Part shown: positions 5,043 to 13,550 of the stretch, piece by piece
How positions within the stretch are numbered: the stretch's first letter is position 1
Layout: every line of letters starts with the position of its first letter
Notes under the pieces: model-generated
Told to the model about the DNA's origin: nothing
The model's input: only the letters and a program-made list of their open reading frames with translations
Databases searched by the model: none
Position numbers and translations under genes: made by a program
Origin: UBA8437 sp963933195
GTDB lineage: Bacteria > Planctomycetota > Planctomycetia > Planctomycetales > Planctomycetaceae
Reading direction: 5' to 3'
NCBI GenBank assembly: GCA_963933195.1
Contig: CAWVUS010000101.1
Location: 1 to 16,503 of the forward strand
Length of the DNA: 16,503 bases

Positions 5043-6974
5043 CTAGTCTGACACGGGAAACGGCTTCAAGCCCTTCTTTTCAGCCACCGGCTGCGTCGTC
5101 AACGTGATCTGCTTCTTCCCCTCATCAACAACGATCACCATTCCCTTGTACCGCTTCATGATGTCGTGCAGCACGGACTTGGCACTTCCGGACTTGGTCA
5201 GTGTCTGGGCCATGTTCTTCGTAAACCCGGACAACTTCAACGCGTCGCCGTCAATTTCGAACGACGCCTGGATTTCCTCGCCAATAAAACCGACTGCCTC
5301 CTGCAGTGGGGTCCTACGAAAATCGACTTCAATCGTCACGTCCAGGCGGCCGGCCACCGTCGCTGGCAATTTCTTGCCCTGTTCGACGCGTTTGGGGGCG
5401 GCAACACTGAAATCGGTTCGCGTCGATTCGTCCCACGTCAGCAGGGCCGCCAGGGCAATGTTCGGAGCAGCCCGCTCGGGAAGTCTCGTCAACAACTGCA
5501 CGTACCGATCACCAACCGCTGTGTCGGTTTCGAGCACATAGGCCGACATCAGGGCAGGAAACCGACTAATCAACCGGTAGGCTCCCACCTGTTGCGGCTG
5601 CATCTTCTGGACCGCCTGCATCAGTTCGACCGGCAACACTCCCAGTCGCCTCTGAACACTGCGTTCGAGACGCCCTGGAGTGACGATGCTGTTGTGGGAA
5701 TTGTGATTCCGGAGCAGGATCTCGGACTCGAACCGATCACCTTGCTGGTCGACGTCGATGCTCCAGGCCACCGTCTCGATTTCTTCGTCATCAAACCAGT
5801 CCAGGATCAGGTTGAACAACGGTGCAACCTGATCCGAAACCAGCACCTTTTGAAAATTCCGCATGTCCCGAGGTTCAAAGACAACAGTCAGTGGCTTGTC
5901 TCGACTGGTCAACGGTAGGATCTGCTCGATCCCCGTCGATGTCACCGCCGGCTGTCGCACTGCAGCGGCCATCTCTTCGGCACGGTCCAGGGGCCCAATC
6001 GCAACGGTCTTCGCGTCCTCGGCACGCAGATAACAGTGAGTCTCTCCCAGGTAAACCGGGTACGAGTAATCGCCGCTGCGTTGGCCGGGAAATTTCTCGA
6101 GCAGCACCGACGGTTTCTGAGCATCCTTGAGCCTGACGACGACCGCCACCTCGGGAGGATCGCCACGTTGGCCCAACATCAGGCAGATCATGGCCTCATC
6201 GATCTCTTCGGGAGGAAATCGGCAAAGTGTTTTCAGTTGTGTACCAGCCCACTCGCCAAGCGGCCCGAGACAAAACCTCAACTCTTCACCATGCGACTCC
6301 TCGGTCCAGAACCATTCCGGTCGAACGTTGATCACGATACTCGCCCCGGCCGGCACCATGCCAAGGCTGATGGCGCGAGTCGACCGTCCTGCTTCTCCGG
6401 CCGCCGACGCCCCGGCAGGACTGACCACCGGTTGAACTGCGACCACGTCCGGAGCAGCATCCGTCGGTTTTGCCACGGGCTTCACGGAATTCGGATCCGG
6501 GCGGAACCATGTGACCGCCACCCCGACAACGGCCAAAACAACAATCACGCCTCCGACGATCACGGCCGGCGACATGCGGCTCGAACGCTTGGAACGACGA
6601 CCGGCCGGTGCTGTCGTTTTTTTGGAGCGTCGCTTGCGTTCCTTGCCGCGGGAACCAACCGGACTGGGCGGGTCATCAAAAACCGGAAACTCACTCGCAC
6701 CGGGCTGCGGCGACTCGGCCTTGTCCGTCGAGACCGCATCCGGTTTCGAAACCACACCGGCCGGTTCGTCTGGCACCCAACGAGCCGAGGTGCCTTGCTG
6801 TGGTGGACCGTCCACGGGCCCATCGGCCAATTCCAGTTGAACTTCATCTTCTGGCTCAACCAGCACGAAGGTGTGCCGACAACTCGGACATCGTCCCGTT
6901 TTTCCAAGCAACGAGCGATCCGGCAGTTTCAGAACACTGGCACATTCGGGACAGGGAATCTGCGTCGACGACAT
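5043..6974 (-). CDS. Zinc-ribbon, single-membrane-span protein with a C-terminal STN-like domain
   Basis: A 643-aa protein from the ATG at 6974. It opens with an MJ0042-type zinc ribbon: Cys8 and Cys11 (CPEC), Cys29 and Cys32 (CPSC). An acidic, then basic, disordered stretch follows (KERKRRSKK near 111-119), then a membrane span at about 135-157. Residues about 200-520 form a large domain I do not recognise, with phrases such as LGMVPAGASIVINVRP and TVAWSIDVDQQGDRFESEI. Residues about 543-628 (LDVTIEVDFRRTPLQEAVGFI ... MVIVVDEGKKQITL) resemble an STN domain. The basic cluster before the span predicts a cytoplasmic zinc ribbon and an exported C-terminal part. The open frame extends upstream to 7190, into ispD, but that sequence is unlike the family; GGGG lies about 8 bases before 6974. 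This domain order is common in planctomycetes; its function is unknown to me. Confidence 0.8.
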   Translation of the reverse strand: MSSTQIPCPECASVLKLPDRSLLGKTGRCPSCRHTFVLVEPEDEVQLELADGPVDGPPQQGTSARWVPDEPAGVVSKPDAVSTDKAESPQPGASEFPVFDDPPSPVGSRGKERKRRSKKTTAPAGRRSKRSSRMSPAVIVGGVIVVLAVVGVAVTWFRPDPNSVKPVAKPTDAAPDVVAVQPVVSPAGASAAGEAGRSTRAISLGMVPAGASIVINVRPEWFWTEESHGEELRFCLGPLGEWAGTQLKTLCRFPPEEIDEAMICLMLGQRGDPPEVAVVVRLKDAQKPSVLLEKFPGQRSGDYSYPVYLGETHCYLRAEDAKTVAIGPLDRAEEMAAAVRQPAVTSTGIEQILPLTSRDKPLTVVFEPRDMRNFQKVLVSDQVAPLFNLILDWFDDEEIETVAWSIDVDQQGDRFESEILLRNHNSHNSIVTPGRLERSVQRRLGVLPVELMQAVQKMQPQQVGAYRLISRFPALMSAYVLETDTAVGDRYVQLLTRLPERAAPNIALAALLTWDESTRTDFSVAAPKRVEQGKKLPATVAGRLDVTIEVDFRRTPLQEAVGFIGEEIQASFEIDGDALKLSGFTKNMAQTLTKSGSAKSVLHDIMKRYKGMVIVVDEGKKQITLTTQPVAEKKGLKPFPVSD

Positions 6975-7098
6975 GGGCCACCCCGTTGAGTTCATCTCGG
7001 AGACCCGACACACCGTTGCCGTGTCCACCACTGTCATCCTACGGATCACCAGAGGAAACTGCCAAGGCCGGATCGGGCGACCGCGTGCCGTGTTGGAT

Positions 7099-7875
7099 TC
7101 AATCGATGAGTTGATCGAAATCCAACGAACTGTCGCGCAAAGATCGGGGATCGACTTCAGAGAAGGGGTGCAACCGGTCAAGCATGTCATCGGTCGGAAC
7201 GGCCTTGAGCAACGATCGGGCCATATCGAGATCCTCCCGGGTGGTGATCTTGATATTCATCGGTGACCCGGAAACCAGTTTCACCGGCTGCCCGAGCTGC
7301 TCGACCAACTGGGCCTCGTCGGTCGCGACCAGGTCGTCGCAATGAGCATAGGCTTCGACCAGGAGTTCTCGACGAATGACCTGGGGCGTCTGGGCCGCCC
7401 AGAGTCCCTCACGGGCAACGGTGCTCGCAATCGTTGAGTCTTGGCCTTCGCGTTTCAGTGTGCTGGTCACCCGGATAGCAGGAATTGCTGCACCATGCTT
7501 GATGGCCGCCGAAAACACATCGTCAATCCACTTTCCAGCCACGAGTGGGCGGGCAGCATCGTGAACGGCCACGTATTCGATTTCTGGCCTCACCTGTGCC
7601 AGTGCGTTCCCCACCGACTCCATCCGTGTCTCGCCACCGACCACCACCTCGACGTCCAGGAATGGAAGACTCGCCTGAAACCGTTCCCGGAACTCCTCCA
7701 GATCGCTCTCGGCTACCACCACCAGCGCCTGGACAACGTCATCACGAGTCACAAAGGCTTCCAGCGAACGGATCCAGACAGCCCGACCCCCCAGATCCAC
7801 AAACGGCTTTTTGTCTCGACTTCCAAACCGCTCGCTCGAACCGGCCGCAGGCAATATCACCGCGAAACTGGACAT
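7099..7875 (-). CDS. ispD: 2-C-methyl-D-erythritol 4-phosphate cytidylyltransferase
   Basis: IspD joins CTP to methylerythritol 4-phosphate in the non-mevalonate isoprenoid pathway. The 258-aa protein shows the P-loop-like start LPAAGSSERFGSRDKKPF (8-25), GGETRMESV (80-88), VHDAARPLV (104-112, Asp106 and Arg109 matching the E. coli enzyme's numbering), AQTPQVIRR (161-169), TDEAQLVE (185-192) and MNIKITTREDL (206-216, catalytic-region Lys209). About 28 residues after the usual end (DDMLDRLHPFSEVDPRS onward) are extra for the family. AAAAGG about 9 bases before the ATG supports the start. It lies 67 bases after the membrane-protein gene and 124 bases before the zinc-ribbon gene, all on one strand. 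Confidence 0.95.
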   Translation of the reverse strand: MSSFAVILPAAGSSERFGSRDKKPFVDLGGRAVWIRSLEAFVTRDDVVQALVVVAESDLEEFRERFQASLPFLDVEVVVGGETRMESVGNALAQVRPEIEYVAVHDAARPLVAGKWIDDVFSAAIKHGAAIPAIRVTSTLKREGQDSTIASTVAREGLWAAQTPQVIRRELLVEAYAHCDDLVATDEAQLVEQLGQPVKLVSGSPMNIKITTREDLDMARSLLKAVPTDDMLDRLHPFSEVDPRSLRDSSLDFDQLID

Positions 7876-7942
7876 CGCTCAACACCTTTTCACAGAGATC
7901 TCGCGACCGTTTGCCAGATCCACCACGGCCATCATCGGCGAA

Positions 7943-10900
7943 CTAGTTTGCCAAAACCCGAGTCGCACGGCGAGCCAGCGGACCCTGTGAACGTCTTATT
8001 CGAAGTGGCTCAATCAACCCACGCTCGATCACTTCCCGCCGGTGATCCCAACGGTCCCCGAGTCTCGAATCCAAATCGACCAACCTGTCCATCCGGTCAA
8101 ACAATTCACCCACCAGCTCGATGGTGGCAGATGCCTTGATCGATCCGCCTCGCTTGGCCAAGTCGACCGACCAACGCTGCTTGAGTGCTTCCAGCAGGGA
8201 ATTGCAGTGGTCCCACAATACGGCGGCCTCGCCGCGAGTTGGTTTCACTCGCAACAGGCTCCTGATCGCCATGTGCACGTCATCGACCGACTCGCCCGGC
8301 CGGCGTCCGAAGTAGACCGCATGCAACCGGTGCTGCAACTCGTCTGTTCCGGTGTCTCCCGGTCGCTTCAACCACAACGCCGCAGCTTCACGGTGCACGA
8401 ATTCACTCAGAAGTGGATCAAACGGTTCGGCAAAGGAAATGACCTGCTCGATTTGATCCGGGGTCGGCTCTTCGACTTTTTCAATTGCCCCCAACACCCT
8501 CAGGAATTGCTGCCGCCTGCGATCCACCGGGTGTCGCAACCGCCTGAATCCCTTGTTGGAGTCGGATTCAAAAACGAATCGCGGCCGTCCGATGATTTGC
8601 TGGTCAACCGCACTCCGATAGGTCCTGAGCCCGTCACTTCCCCGGCTCAACAGTTTTTGCCCCTTGAGAAGATCGGCCAACCGCTCGCGGAGTTCCGCCA
8701 CCCATTGGTCCTCAACAGTCACCAGGTTCAATAGTGGACGTGCCGGATCCAACGCATTGTCTTGTGACATTCCTCCGGCCAATGCGGCCACCGGCAATCG
8801 TGCGGCCAGCCAGCCACTGCCAACGTGGTAAATTGTCCCCACCGCCTGCCCGGACATTTTCTGAACCGGCAACTGCAGGATATTGGCCCAGTCCCAACCC
8901 ATCTCGGCCAGGACAGCTCGAACATGAGGCCCCTGCAATCGACCGACAAAACCCGACCGATCCAGCAACGTCTCGCCGTTGCTGGCCAGCACGAGCACTC
9001 GCCCCGATCCAACCGGAACCTGCACCGACAATCCGAAGGCTGCTCGAATTGTCGCGTGTGGCACAGTCACGGCAGTCGAGCCGACATCCCGTTGCGAGAG
9101 AACCTGGCAGAAGATTCCACCCGGAGCCAATTGGCGAGCAGCGTTGCGATAAAATTCGACTGTACGGATTGACTCCGATCGCCACGAGATCGGTGACACC
9201 GACGTGGCGATCACCACATCGTAGTCACCCGAACCAGACGAAACGTCCAGGGCTGGAGAAAGGTGCCTCCAACTGAGACGGACATCGTCGAACACGGCGT
9301 CTTGGGCAACCAATTCGCGCAAGCCACGGTTGGGCTCAACACAATCGATCCGGTTCAACGGAAATCCGAGGCCTGTCCGAAGTCCCTCGCCGCCTCCAAG
9401 CCCCAACTGCAAGACGCGTTCAGGACGTTCGTGCAATACCAGTGGGAGCACAACCGAGAGTATCTCGGAACTCTGACGCGGACTGACCAACGAGTCCTCG
9501 CTCCAGCATGCCGCCGGGATGCCGTCGGCCCGCAACAGGCGACTGACTCCCCGTTGTGACCAGACCGTCAGTGTCGCATCGCTGGTCTCACGACGGTCAA
9601 TAATCCGCGATCCATCCAGCGATTCGTGCAATCGCCGCGGCCATTCCTGCTGGGCCGCTGCAATCACTCGACCCGAAAAAAGCAATCTCGCGGATCGCTC
9701 CGGATTGTATCGTCCACACAGCACGGCCAACCCCGCAAGCAGCAAGATTGGACAAGCCATTCTACGAAGACTCGACTTGGACCTCACGGACCGGACCACT
9801 GCTGCCACCGCCAGCAACACACTGCCGGCAACCGCACCGGCAATCGGTCCGGCGACGGGAACCAACAGCCATCGTCCCAGGAACAATCCCGCCAGAAACA
9901 GCACCGGCGCAACCGGCCAAGCCAACCGGGCCGGGTTCTCTTCCGAACAATTGCTTCGCCGTGCAACCGAACTGGCCTGACCCGGTGAACTGGCCAACAA
10001 CATCCCGACCGGCATCACGGCAACCGACACCAGGATCGACCACGCCGTGACCAGGACCGCGGGGTGACCACCCACAGTTTTCAGGTGCAGCAGACCGTCA
10101 ATCAACTCCGGAAACACTGCCGGTACCAGGAGCAACGCTGCCGAGAGGCTGACCGTGACAACGTGCTTTCGTTTCGGCTGTGACACGGCCGCGCCCAGGC
10201 ACAGGCCCGACACCATCATCAGCAAGTAACACTCCGACGCAGGAACCAACTGGCCCAACATTCGATCCAACGACGACAGCACGCCTCCGAGAACCACCAA
10301 CACAACGACCGACTTTCCATCGAACCGCCGGTCGTGCGAAGCCAGCCCTATTTTTGTTCCAGTCCCAGCCCGGCCACCGCGTTTCAATTCCCCAAGGAAC
10401 TGCGCCCCTCCAATGACCGCCACCACCAGGAGTATCGCATCAACGCCAATCCTGCCAATCAGCAGGTGAGCTGACACGGCAGCCCCGGCCGCAGCGCCAA
10501 CCAGAAACCCTCGCGACCGACGGCCACCATCCAGCAAGCACAACCGAACCGACCAGGCGACCGGAATGGCCAACACCAACGTCGCGGCCGGCAAAGCCAC
10601 CGACAGCCCATCAGCGAAAGCGAGTTGTTCGGCAGCGACATGTTTCAGTCCCCAGCCAATCGTTGACAGCAGCCCTCCCAGGATCGCCGCCCAGGCCGAC
10701 AACCCCAGGAACAACCAGCCACGTCGCCCACTCCAGGTGAAGCCCAGTGTCGCGCCGATGGCGACCGCTGAGCCAACTGCGAAATCTGTCGCCAGCGAAC
10801 CACCCAGAAAGGCTCCCAACTGGTGACAGATCGCCACCAGGAACAACGCCACGACAAAACCGTCAATCGGCCCGGAATCAAAAAGCTTCCGGCCGGCGGT

Positions 10901-10957
10901 CAAGCAGTTGGAGTACGCCCGACCAAACAGGCGTTTTGCGGGAAAAAGCGGTCGCAT
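7943..10957 (-). CDS. Polytopic membrane protein fused to a spermidine-synthase-like methyltransferase-fold domain
   Basis: A 1004-aa protein in three parts. Residues about 30-415 hold some ten to twelve hydrophobic spans. Residues about 455-660 form a Rossmann domain with VLQLGLGGGEGL (515-526, the GGGEG nucleotide loop of spermidine synthases), CVEPNR (539-544, acidic residue at the end of strand 2) and YDVVIATSVSP (579-589). Residues about 690-1004 are helical, charged and without recognised motifs. Fused transporter-like/spermidine-synthase proteins are widespread, often with unknown product. The catalytic Asp of true SpeE, expected in a YDVIIxDxxDP setting, is not seen after YDVVIA, so polyamine synthesis is doubtful. 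The ATG at 10957 is chosen; the frame is open to 11275, but that would run antisense through the peptidase start and has no membrane-protein character. It is likely the first gene of the minus-strand operon. Confidence 0.75.
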   Translation of the reverse strand: MRPLFPAKRLFGRAYSNCLTAGRKLFDSGPIDGFVVALFLVAICHQLGAFLGGSLATDFAVGSAVAIGATLGFTWSGRRGWLFLGLSAWAAILGGLLSTIGWGLKHVAAEQLAFADGLSVALPAATLVLAIPVAWSVRLCLLDGGRRSRGFLVGAAAGAAVSAHLLIGRIGVDAILLVVAVIGGAQFLGELKRGGRAGTGTKIGLASHDRRFDGKSVVVLVVLGGVLSSLDRMLGQLVPASECYLLMMVSGLCLGAAVSQPKRKHVVTVSLSAALLLVPAVFPELIDGLLHLKTVGGHPAVLVTAWSILVSVAVMPVGMLLASSPGQASSVARRSNCSEENPARLAWPVAPVLFLAGLFLGRWLLVPVAGPIAGAVAGSVLLAVAAVVRSVRSKSSLRRMACPILLLAGLAVLCGRYNPERSARLLFSGRVIAAAQQEWPRRLHESLDGSRIIDRRETSDATLTVWSQRGVSRLLRADGIPAACWSEDSLVSPRQSSEILSVVLPLVLHERPERVLQLGLGGGEGLRTGLGFPLNRIDCVEPNRGLRELVAQDAVFDDVRLSWRHLSPALDVSSGSGDYDVVIATSVSPISWRSESIRTVEFYRNAARQLAPGGIFCQVLSQRDVGSTAVTVPHATIRAAFGLSVQVPVGSGRVLVLASNGETLLDRSGFVGRLQGPHVRAVLAEMGWDWANILQLPVQKMSGQAVGTIYHVGSGWLAARLPVAALAGGMSQDNALDPARPLLNLVTVEDQWVAELRERLADLLKGQKLLSRGSDGLRTYRSAVDQQIIGRPRFVFESDSNKGFRRLRHPVDRRRQQFLRVLGAIEKVEEPTPDQIEQVISFAEPFDPLLSEFVHREAAALWLKRPGDTGTDELQHRLHAVYFGRRPGESVDDVHMAIRSLLRVKPTRGEAAVLWDHCNSLLEALKQRWSVDLAKRGGSIKASATIELVGELFDRMDRLVDLDSRLGDRWDHRREVIERGLIEPLRIRRSQGPLARRATRVLAN

Positions 10958-11116
10958 GGGCGTCCGTGCCACGGGTGTCGATCGCCCGATTCGTCGTAAC
11001 CGGGAGCCGACTTGTAATTCAAGGTCCGAATAGACCGCAAGACCATTTGCCCTGCCCCCGGACGCACCACAGATTAAGTTCAGACGGGATCCCGTTGCCT
11101 GGAGAACGATCAGCCG
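10958..11116. promoter_or_regulatory. Divergent promoter region between the membrane-protein operon and the M28 peptidase
   Basis: These 159 bases separate two divergent starts and should hold promoters for both. A short symmetric element, CTTGTAATTCAAG at 11011-11023, sits near the middle. GGAG at 11101-11104 lies 12 bases before the peptidase ATG, a rather long spacing. I could not assign convincing -35/-10 pairs. Confidence 0.4.
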
Positions 11117-12754
11117 ATGTTTCACCCCTTGTTTCCCACCAGAGTCCTTCGCCGACCGGTTGAAACGATCCTGGCGGTTGTGCTGACGGCAGTGGCGGCC
11201 ACTGCGACGGCAGCCCCGCCGAGTCCACTCGATGCTGCCCTCGCCACGGTCCGCCACAAGGACCTGGCCAACCATATCAACACTCTAGCCAGTGACACTC
11301 TGCGAGGTCGCGCAGCCGGCAGCGATGGCGGACGTGCCGCCGGCTCCTATCTCGTCCAACAACTCCGTCGCATTGGCATTCAACCCGCCGGTGTCGGCGG
11401 CGACTATTTCCAGGAGTTTTCCGACAAGGGTTTCCGCAACATCGTGGCGGTGCTACCCGGTAGCGACCCGATGCTGAAGAATCGCTACATCGTCGTCGGG
11501 GCACACTACGACCACGTCGGCCTGGGAACCAAGACAACCAGCCGGGGAGGACTGGGCCAGATCCACAACGGAGCCGATGACAATGCCAGCGGGACCGCTG
11601 CGGTCCTCGAGGTCGCCGAGGCCCTGGCCGCTACCGACACGCTTGCCCGGGGCCGCTCAATCCTGTTCATCTTCTGGGATGCCGAGGAACTGGGACTCCT
11701 GGGTTCCAAGCACTGGACCACGCACCCTACAACCCCTCTCTCGTCGATCGACATGGCCGTGAATGTCGACATGGTCGGACGCTTGAGAGACAACCAGTTG
11801 TTTGTCTACGGAACCCGCACTGGTTCGGGGCTCAGACAGCTTGCTGCAACGACCAATGCCCAACTGAAACGGCCACTGGCATTCCGGTACAACTGGGACC
11901 TGATCGCCAACAGCGACCACCACCCATTTTTTGCCAACGGCATTCCCGTCCTGTTCCTCCACACCGGACTTCACGAACAATATCACCGCCCCAGCGATGA
12001 CGCCGACCAGATCTCCTACGACGGGCTTACCACGATCACGAAGCTAATGGTCGGGCTGACGCACCGGGCCGCCTGCCAGGCCGCCCTTCCCGCGTATCGA
12101 CAGACTGCAGCCAATGAATCCGAAGCCTTCCGTCGGCAACTCGAATCGGCCACTGTGACGGCCCAGGAACGCTTCGGAGCCAGTTGGGACTCCGAGTTGG
12201 CCCAGCAAGGAGTCATCCAATTGACCCGGGTGGAAAAAGACACCGCCGCCGACGAAGCCAATCTCAAAAAAGGAGATCGCCTGCTGACACTGTCGGGCAC
12301 CGACATCACCAATGCCGACAAATTCACGTGGCAGTTGCTGGCGGCTGACACAGCCATCGACATCGTGGCACAACGGCGCGGGAAAAAGAAAACCCGTCAA
12401 GTCTCGCTACAATTGCCGGGGGCCCCACGACGATTGGGATTCGAATGGTACGCCGACAAGGCCGAACCCCATTCGATCATCATCCGCGGAGTGGTGCCGA
12501 CATCACCCGCCGCCCGATCCGGACTCCAGGACGCCGACCGAATCGTTGCCATCGACGGCCAATCGATTTCACAAGTGCCCGACTTTGCAGAACTGCTGGC
12601 CACGGAACCTCTCGCGTTGACGCTGAGGATCGAACGCCTGGGACGTTTCAAGGAAATCCGACTGACCACCACAGCGCCACCGACCTCGCCGCAAACCACG
12701 GCTACGGGAAGCCCCCGCCGTGACGATACACGCGATCGCCGTGGTCGCGAATAG
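11117..12754 (+). CDS. Secreted M28-family metallopeptidase with two PDZ-like domains
   Basis: A 545-aa protein. Residues 1 to about 33 form a signal peptide (basic RVLRRP, then VETILAVVLTAVAATATAA). The M28 zinc peptidase domain spans about 45-320, with all expected ligands in order: His130 in VGAHYDHVG, Asp154 in GADDNASG, the Glu190-Glu191 pair in WDAEELGLLGS, Asp218 in VNVDMVGR, and His290 in HEQYHRPSDD. Together these would build the two-zinc aminopeptidase centre. Two C-terminal PDZ-like repeats follow, about 355-432 (GVIQLTRVEKDTAADEANLK and GDRLLTLSG) and about 440-516 (GVVPTSPAARSGLQDADRI and VAIDGQ). The last 25 residues are Thr/Pro then Arg/Asp rich. It probably cleaves N-terminal residues from peptides in the periplasm or outside. 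Its 3' end overlaps the convergent AKR-like gene by 53 bases. Confidence 0.92.
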   Translation: MFHPLFPTRVLRRPVETILAVVLTAVAATATAAPPSPLDAALATVRHKDLANHINTLASDTLRGRAAGSDGGRAAGSYLVQQLRRIGIQPAGVGGDYFQEFSDKGFRNIVAVLPGSDPMLKNRYIVVGAHYDHVGLGTKTTSRGGLGQIHNGADDNASGTAAVLEVAEALAATDTLARGRSILFIFWDAEELGLLGSKHWTTHPTTPLSSIDMAVNVDMVGRLRDNQLFVYGTRTGSGLRQLAATTNAQLKRPLAFRYNWDLIANSDHHPFFANGIPVLFLHTGLHEQYHRPSDDADQISYDGLTTITKLMVGLTHRAACQAALPAYRQTAANESEAFRRQLESATVTAQERFGASWDSELAQQGVIQLTRVEKDTAADEANLKKGDRLLTLSGTDITNADKFTWQLLAADTAIDIVAQRRGKKKTRQVSLQLPGAPRRLGFEWYADKAEPHSIIIRGVVPTSPAARSGLQDADRIVAIDGQSISQVPDFAELLATEPLALTLRIERLGRFKEIRLTTTAPPTSPQTTATGSPRRDDTRDRRGRE

Positions 12755-13550
12755 CCGCCTGCTCCAACGGCGACAATTCCTGCCACGGTGACACAATCGA
12801 AAGCACCTCGTCCAGTTCCTCCCGTCCGTCAGGAGCGGCCAGGGCCACGCTCACAGCCGGTTGGCACAACACCCACCGATAGCAATCCGCTGCCGAGGGT
12901 GGTCGAAATCCGCCGGGATCATCCGGCGTCGGTTTCAACAGCCCCCCCCAACGCAGGCACGTGAACGCCACGACCGGAATTTCACGGCCCCTGATTTCCG
13001 GGAACACATCCCGTTCAGCACCGCGATGGGCGGCATTGTAGCGGATCATCAGGCTGTCCAAGCTGCCGGTCCCGGCCCACCCTGCCGCCAGGCTTCGCTG
13101 GTGACTGGTCAACCCGATGGACCGCACCACACCATCGGCGCGTGCGGCCTCGACCGTTTCGGCCGCCCCTCCCGTCGAGACAATCTGCTCCCACTCCGAC
13201 TCGCTCTCGACATAGTAGTAGGTCAGCACGTCGATGTAGTCGGTTCCGAGTTGGTCAAGGCAGGCAGACAACTCGTCCCGGGCCTCGGAGGCGGACCTCG
13301 AAAAGAACTGCACAGCCACATGAAACTGGTCTCGCCGGAAGCCACTCTGGCGGATCCATTCCTGCAATCCGTCCTCGTGGCGACACCAGTTCAGGTAGTT
13401 GACTCCTTGGTCGACCGCGTGCTCGACATCCTCGGGTTCCAGTGACGTGTTGCCACGGGTGGCCAATCCCAACCGGCAGACTTGCCCCACCTGTGGCCAA
13501 TCACTGAACTGGCCAGCCTGGACGGCCCCGTCGACTGCCTCGCCGCTCAT
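12702..13550 (-). CDS. Aldo/keto-reductase-fold protein with degenerate active site
   Basis: A 282-aa protein with the order of AKR strands: VCRLGLATRGNTSLEPEDVEHAVDQG, GVNYLNW, LDQLGTDYIDVL (98-109), GVVRSIGLTSHQ (140-151), MIRYNAAHRGAERDVFP (168-184) and IPVVAFTCLRWGGLL. The usual catalytic tetrad is not found: the Asp of GxNxxDTA is Asn54 (NYLNW), the Tyr of VYG is missing from CRHEDG, the Lys after the third strand is replaced in VAVQFF, and the His of QxH is replaced by Tyr in DVLTYYY. Ordinary AKR chemistry is therefore unlikely, and it may be a binding or regulatory relative. The start is set by ATGA overlap with the helicase stop and by GGGAGGG 6 bases upstream, rather than by the ATG at 13568. 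Confidence 0.8.
   Translation of the reverse strand: MSGEAVDGAVQAGQFSDWPQVGQVCRLGLATRGNTSLEPEDVEHAVDQGVNYLNWCRHEDGLQEWIRQSGFRRDQFHVAVQFFSRSASEARDELSACLDQLGTDYIDVLTYYYVESESEWEQIVSTGGAAETVEAARADGVVRSIGLTSHQRSLAAGWAGTGSLDSLMIRYNAAHRGAERDVFPEIRGREIPVVAFTCLRWGGLLKPTPDDPGGFRPPSAADCYRWVLCQPAVSVALAAPDGREELDEVLSIVSPWQELSPLEQAAIRDHGDRVYRHGGGFP

Noticed and set aside
4370..5107. Long plus-strand open frame opposite the STN-like gene
   Set aside because: It mirrors the Pro/Lys-rich coding region on the other strand and gives a Ser/Arg/Gly-rich product with no domain; it is a GC-driven shadow.
6036..6989. 317-codon plus-strand open frame opposite the zinc-ribbon gene
   Set aside because: The translation is Arg/His/Pro-rich and lacks motifs, while the minus strand encodes zinc knuckles, a membrane span and an STN-like domain.
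6975..7190. Upstream extension of the zinc-ribbon/STN gene by 72 codons
   Set aside because: It would run into the ispD coding region and carries no recognisable motif; the zinc ribbon follows directly after the ATG at 6974, as is usual for such proteins.
7441..8139. Plus-strand open frame opposite ispD and the membrane-fusion gene
   Set aside because: It crosses two well-supported minus-strand genes and its product is His/Pro/Arg-rich without domain signs.
10958..11275. Upstream extension of the membrane-fusion gene by 106 codons
   Set aside because: It would be antisense to the start and signal peptide of the M28 peptidase, and its residues are Arg-rich and not membrane-like.
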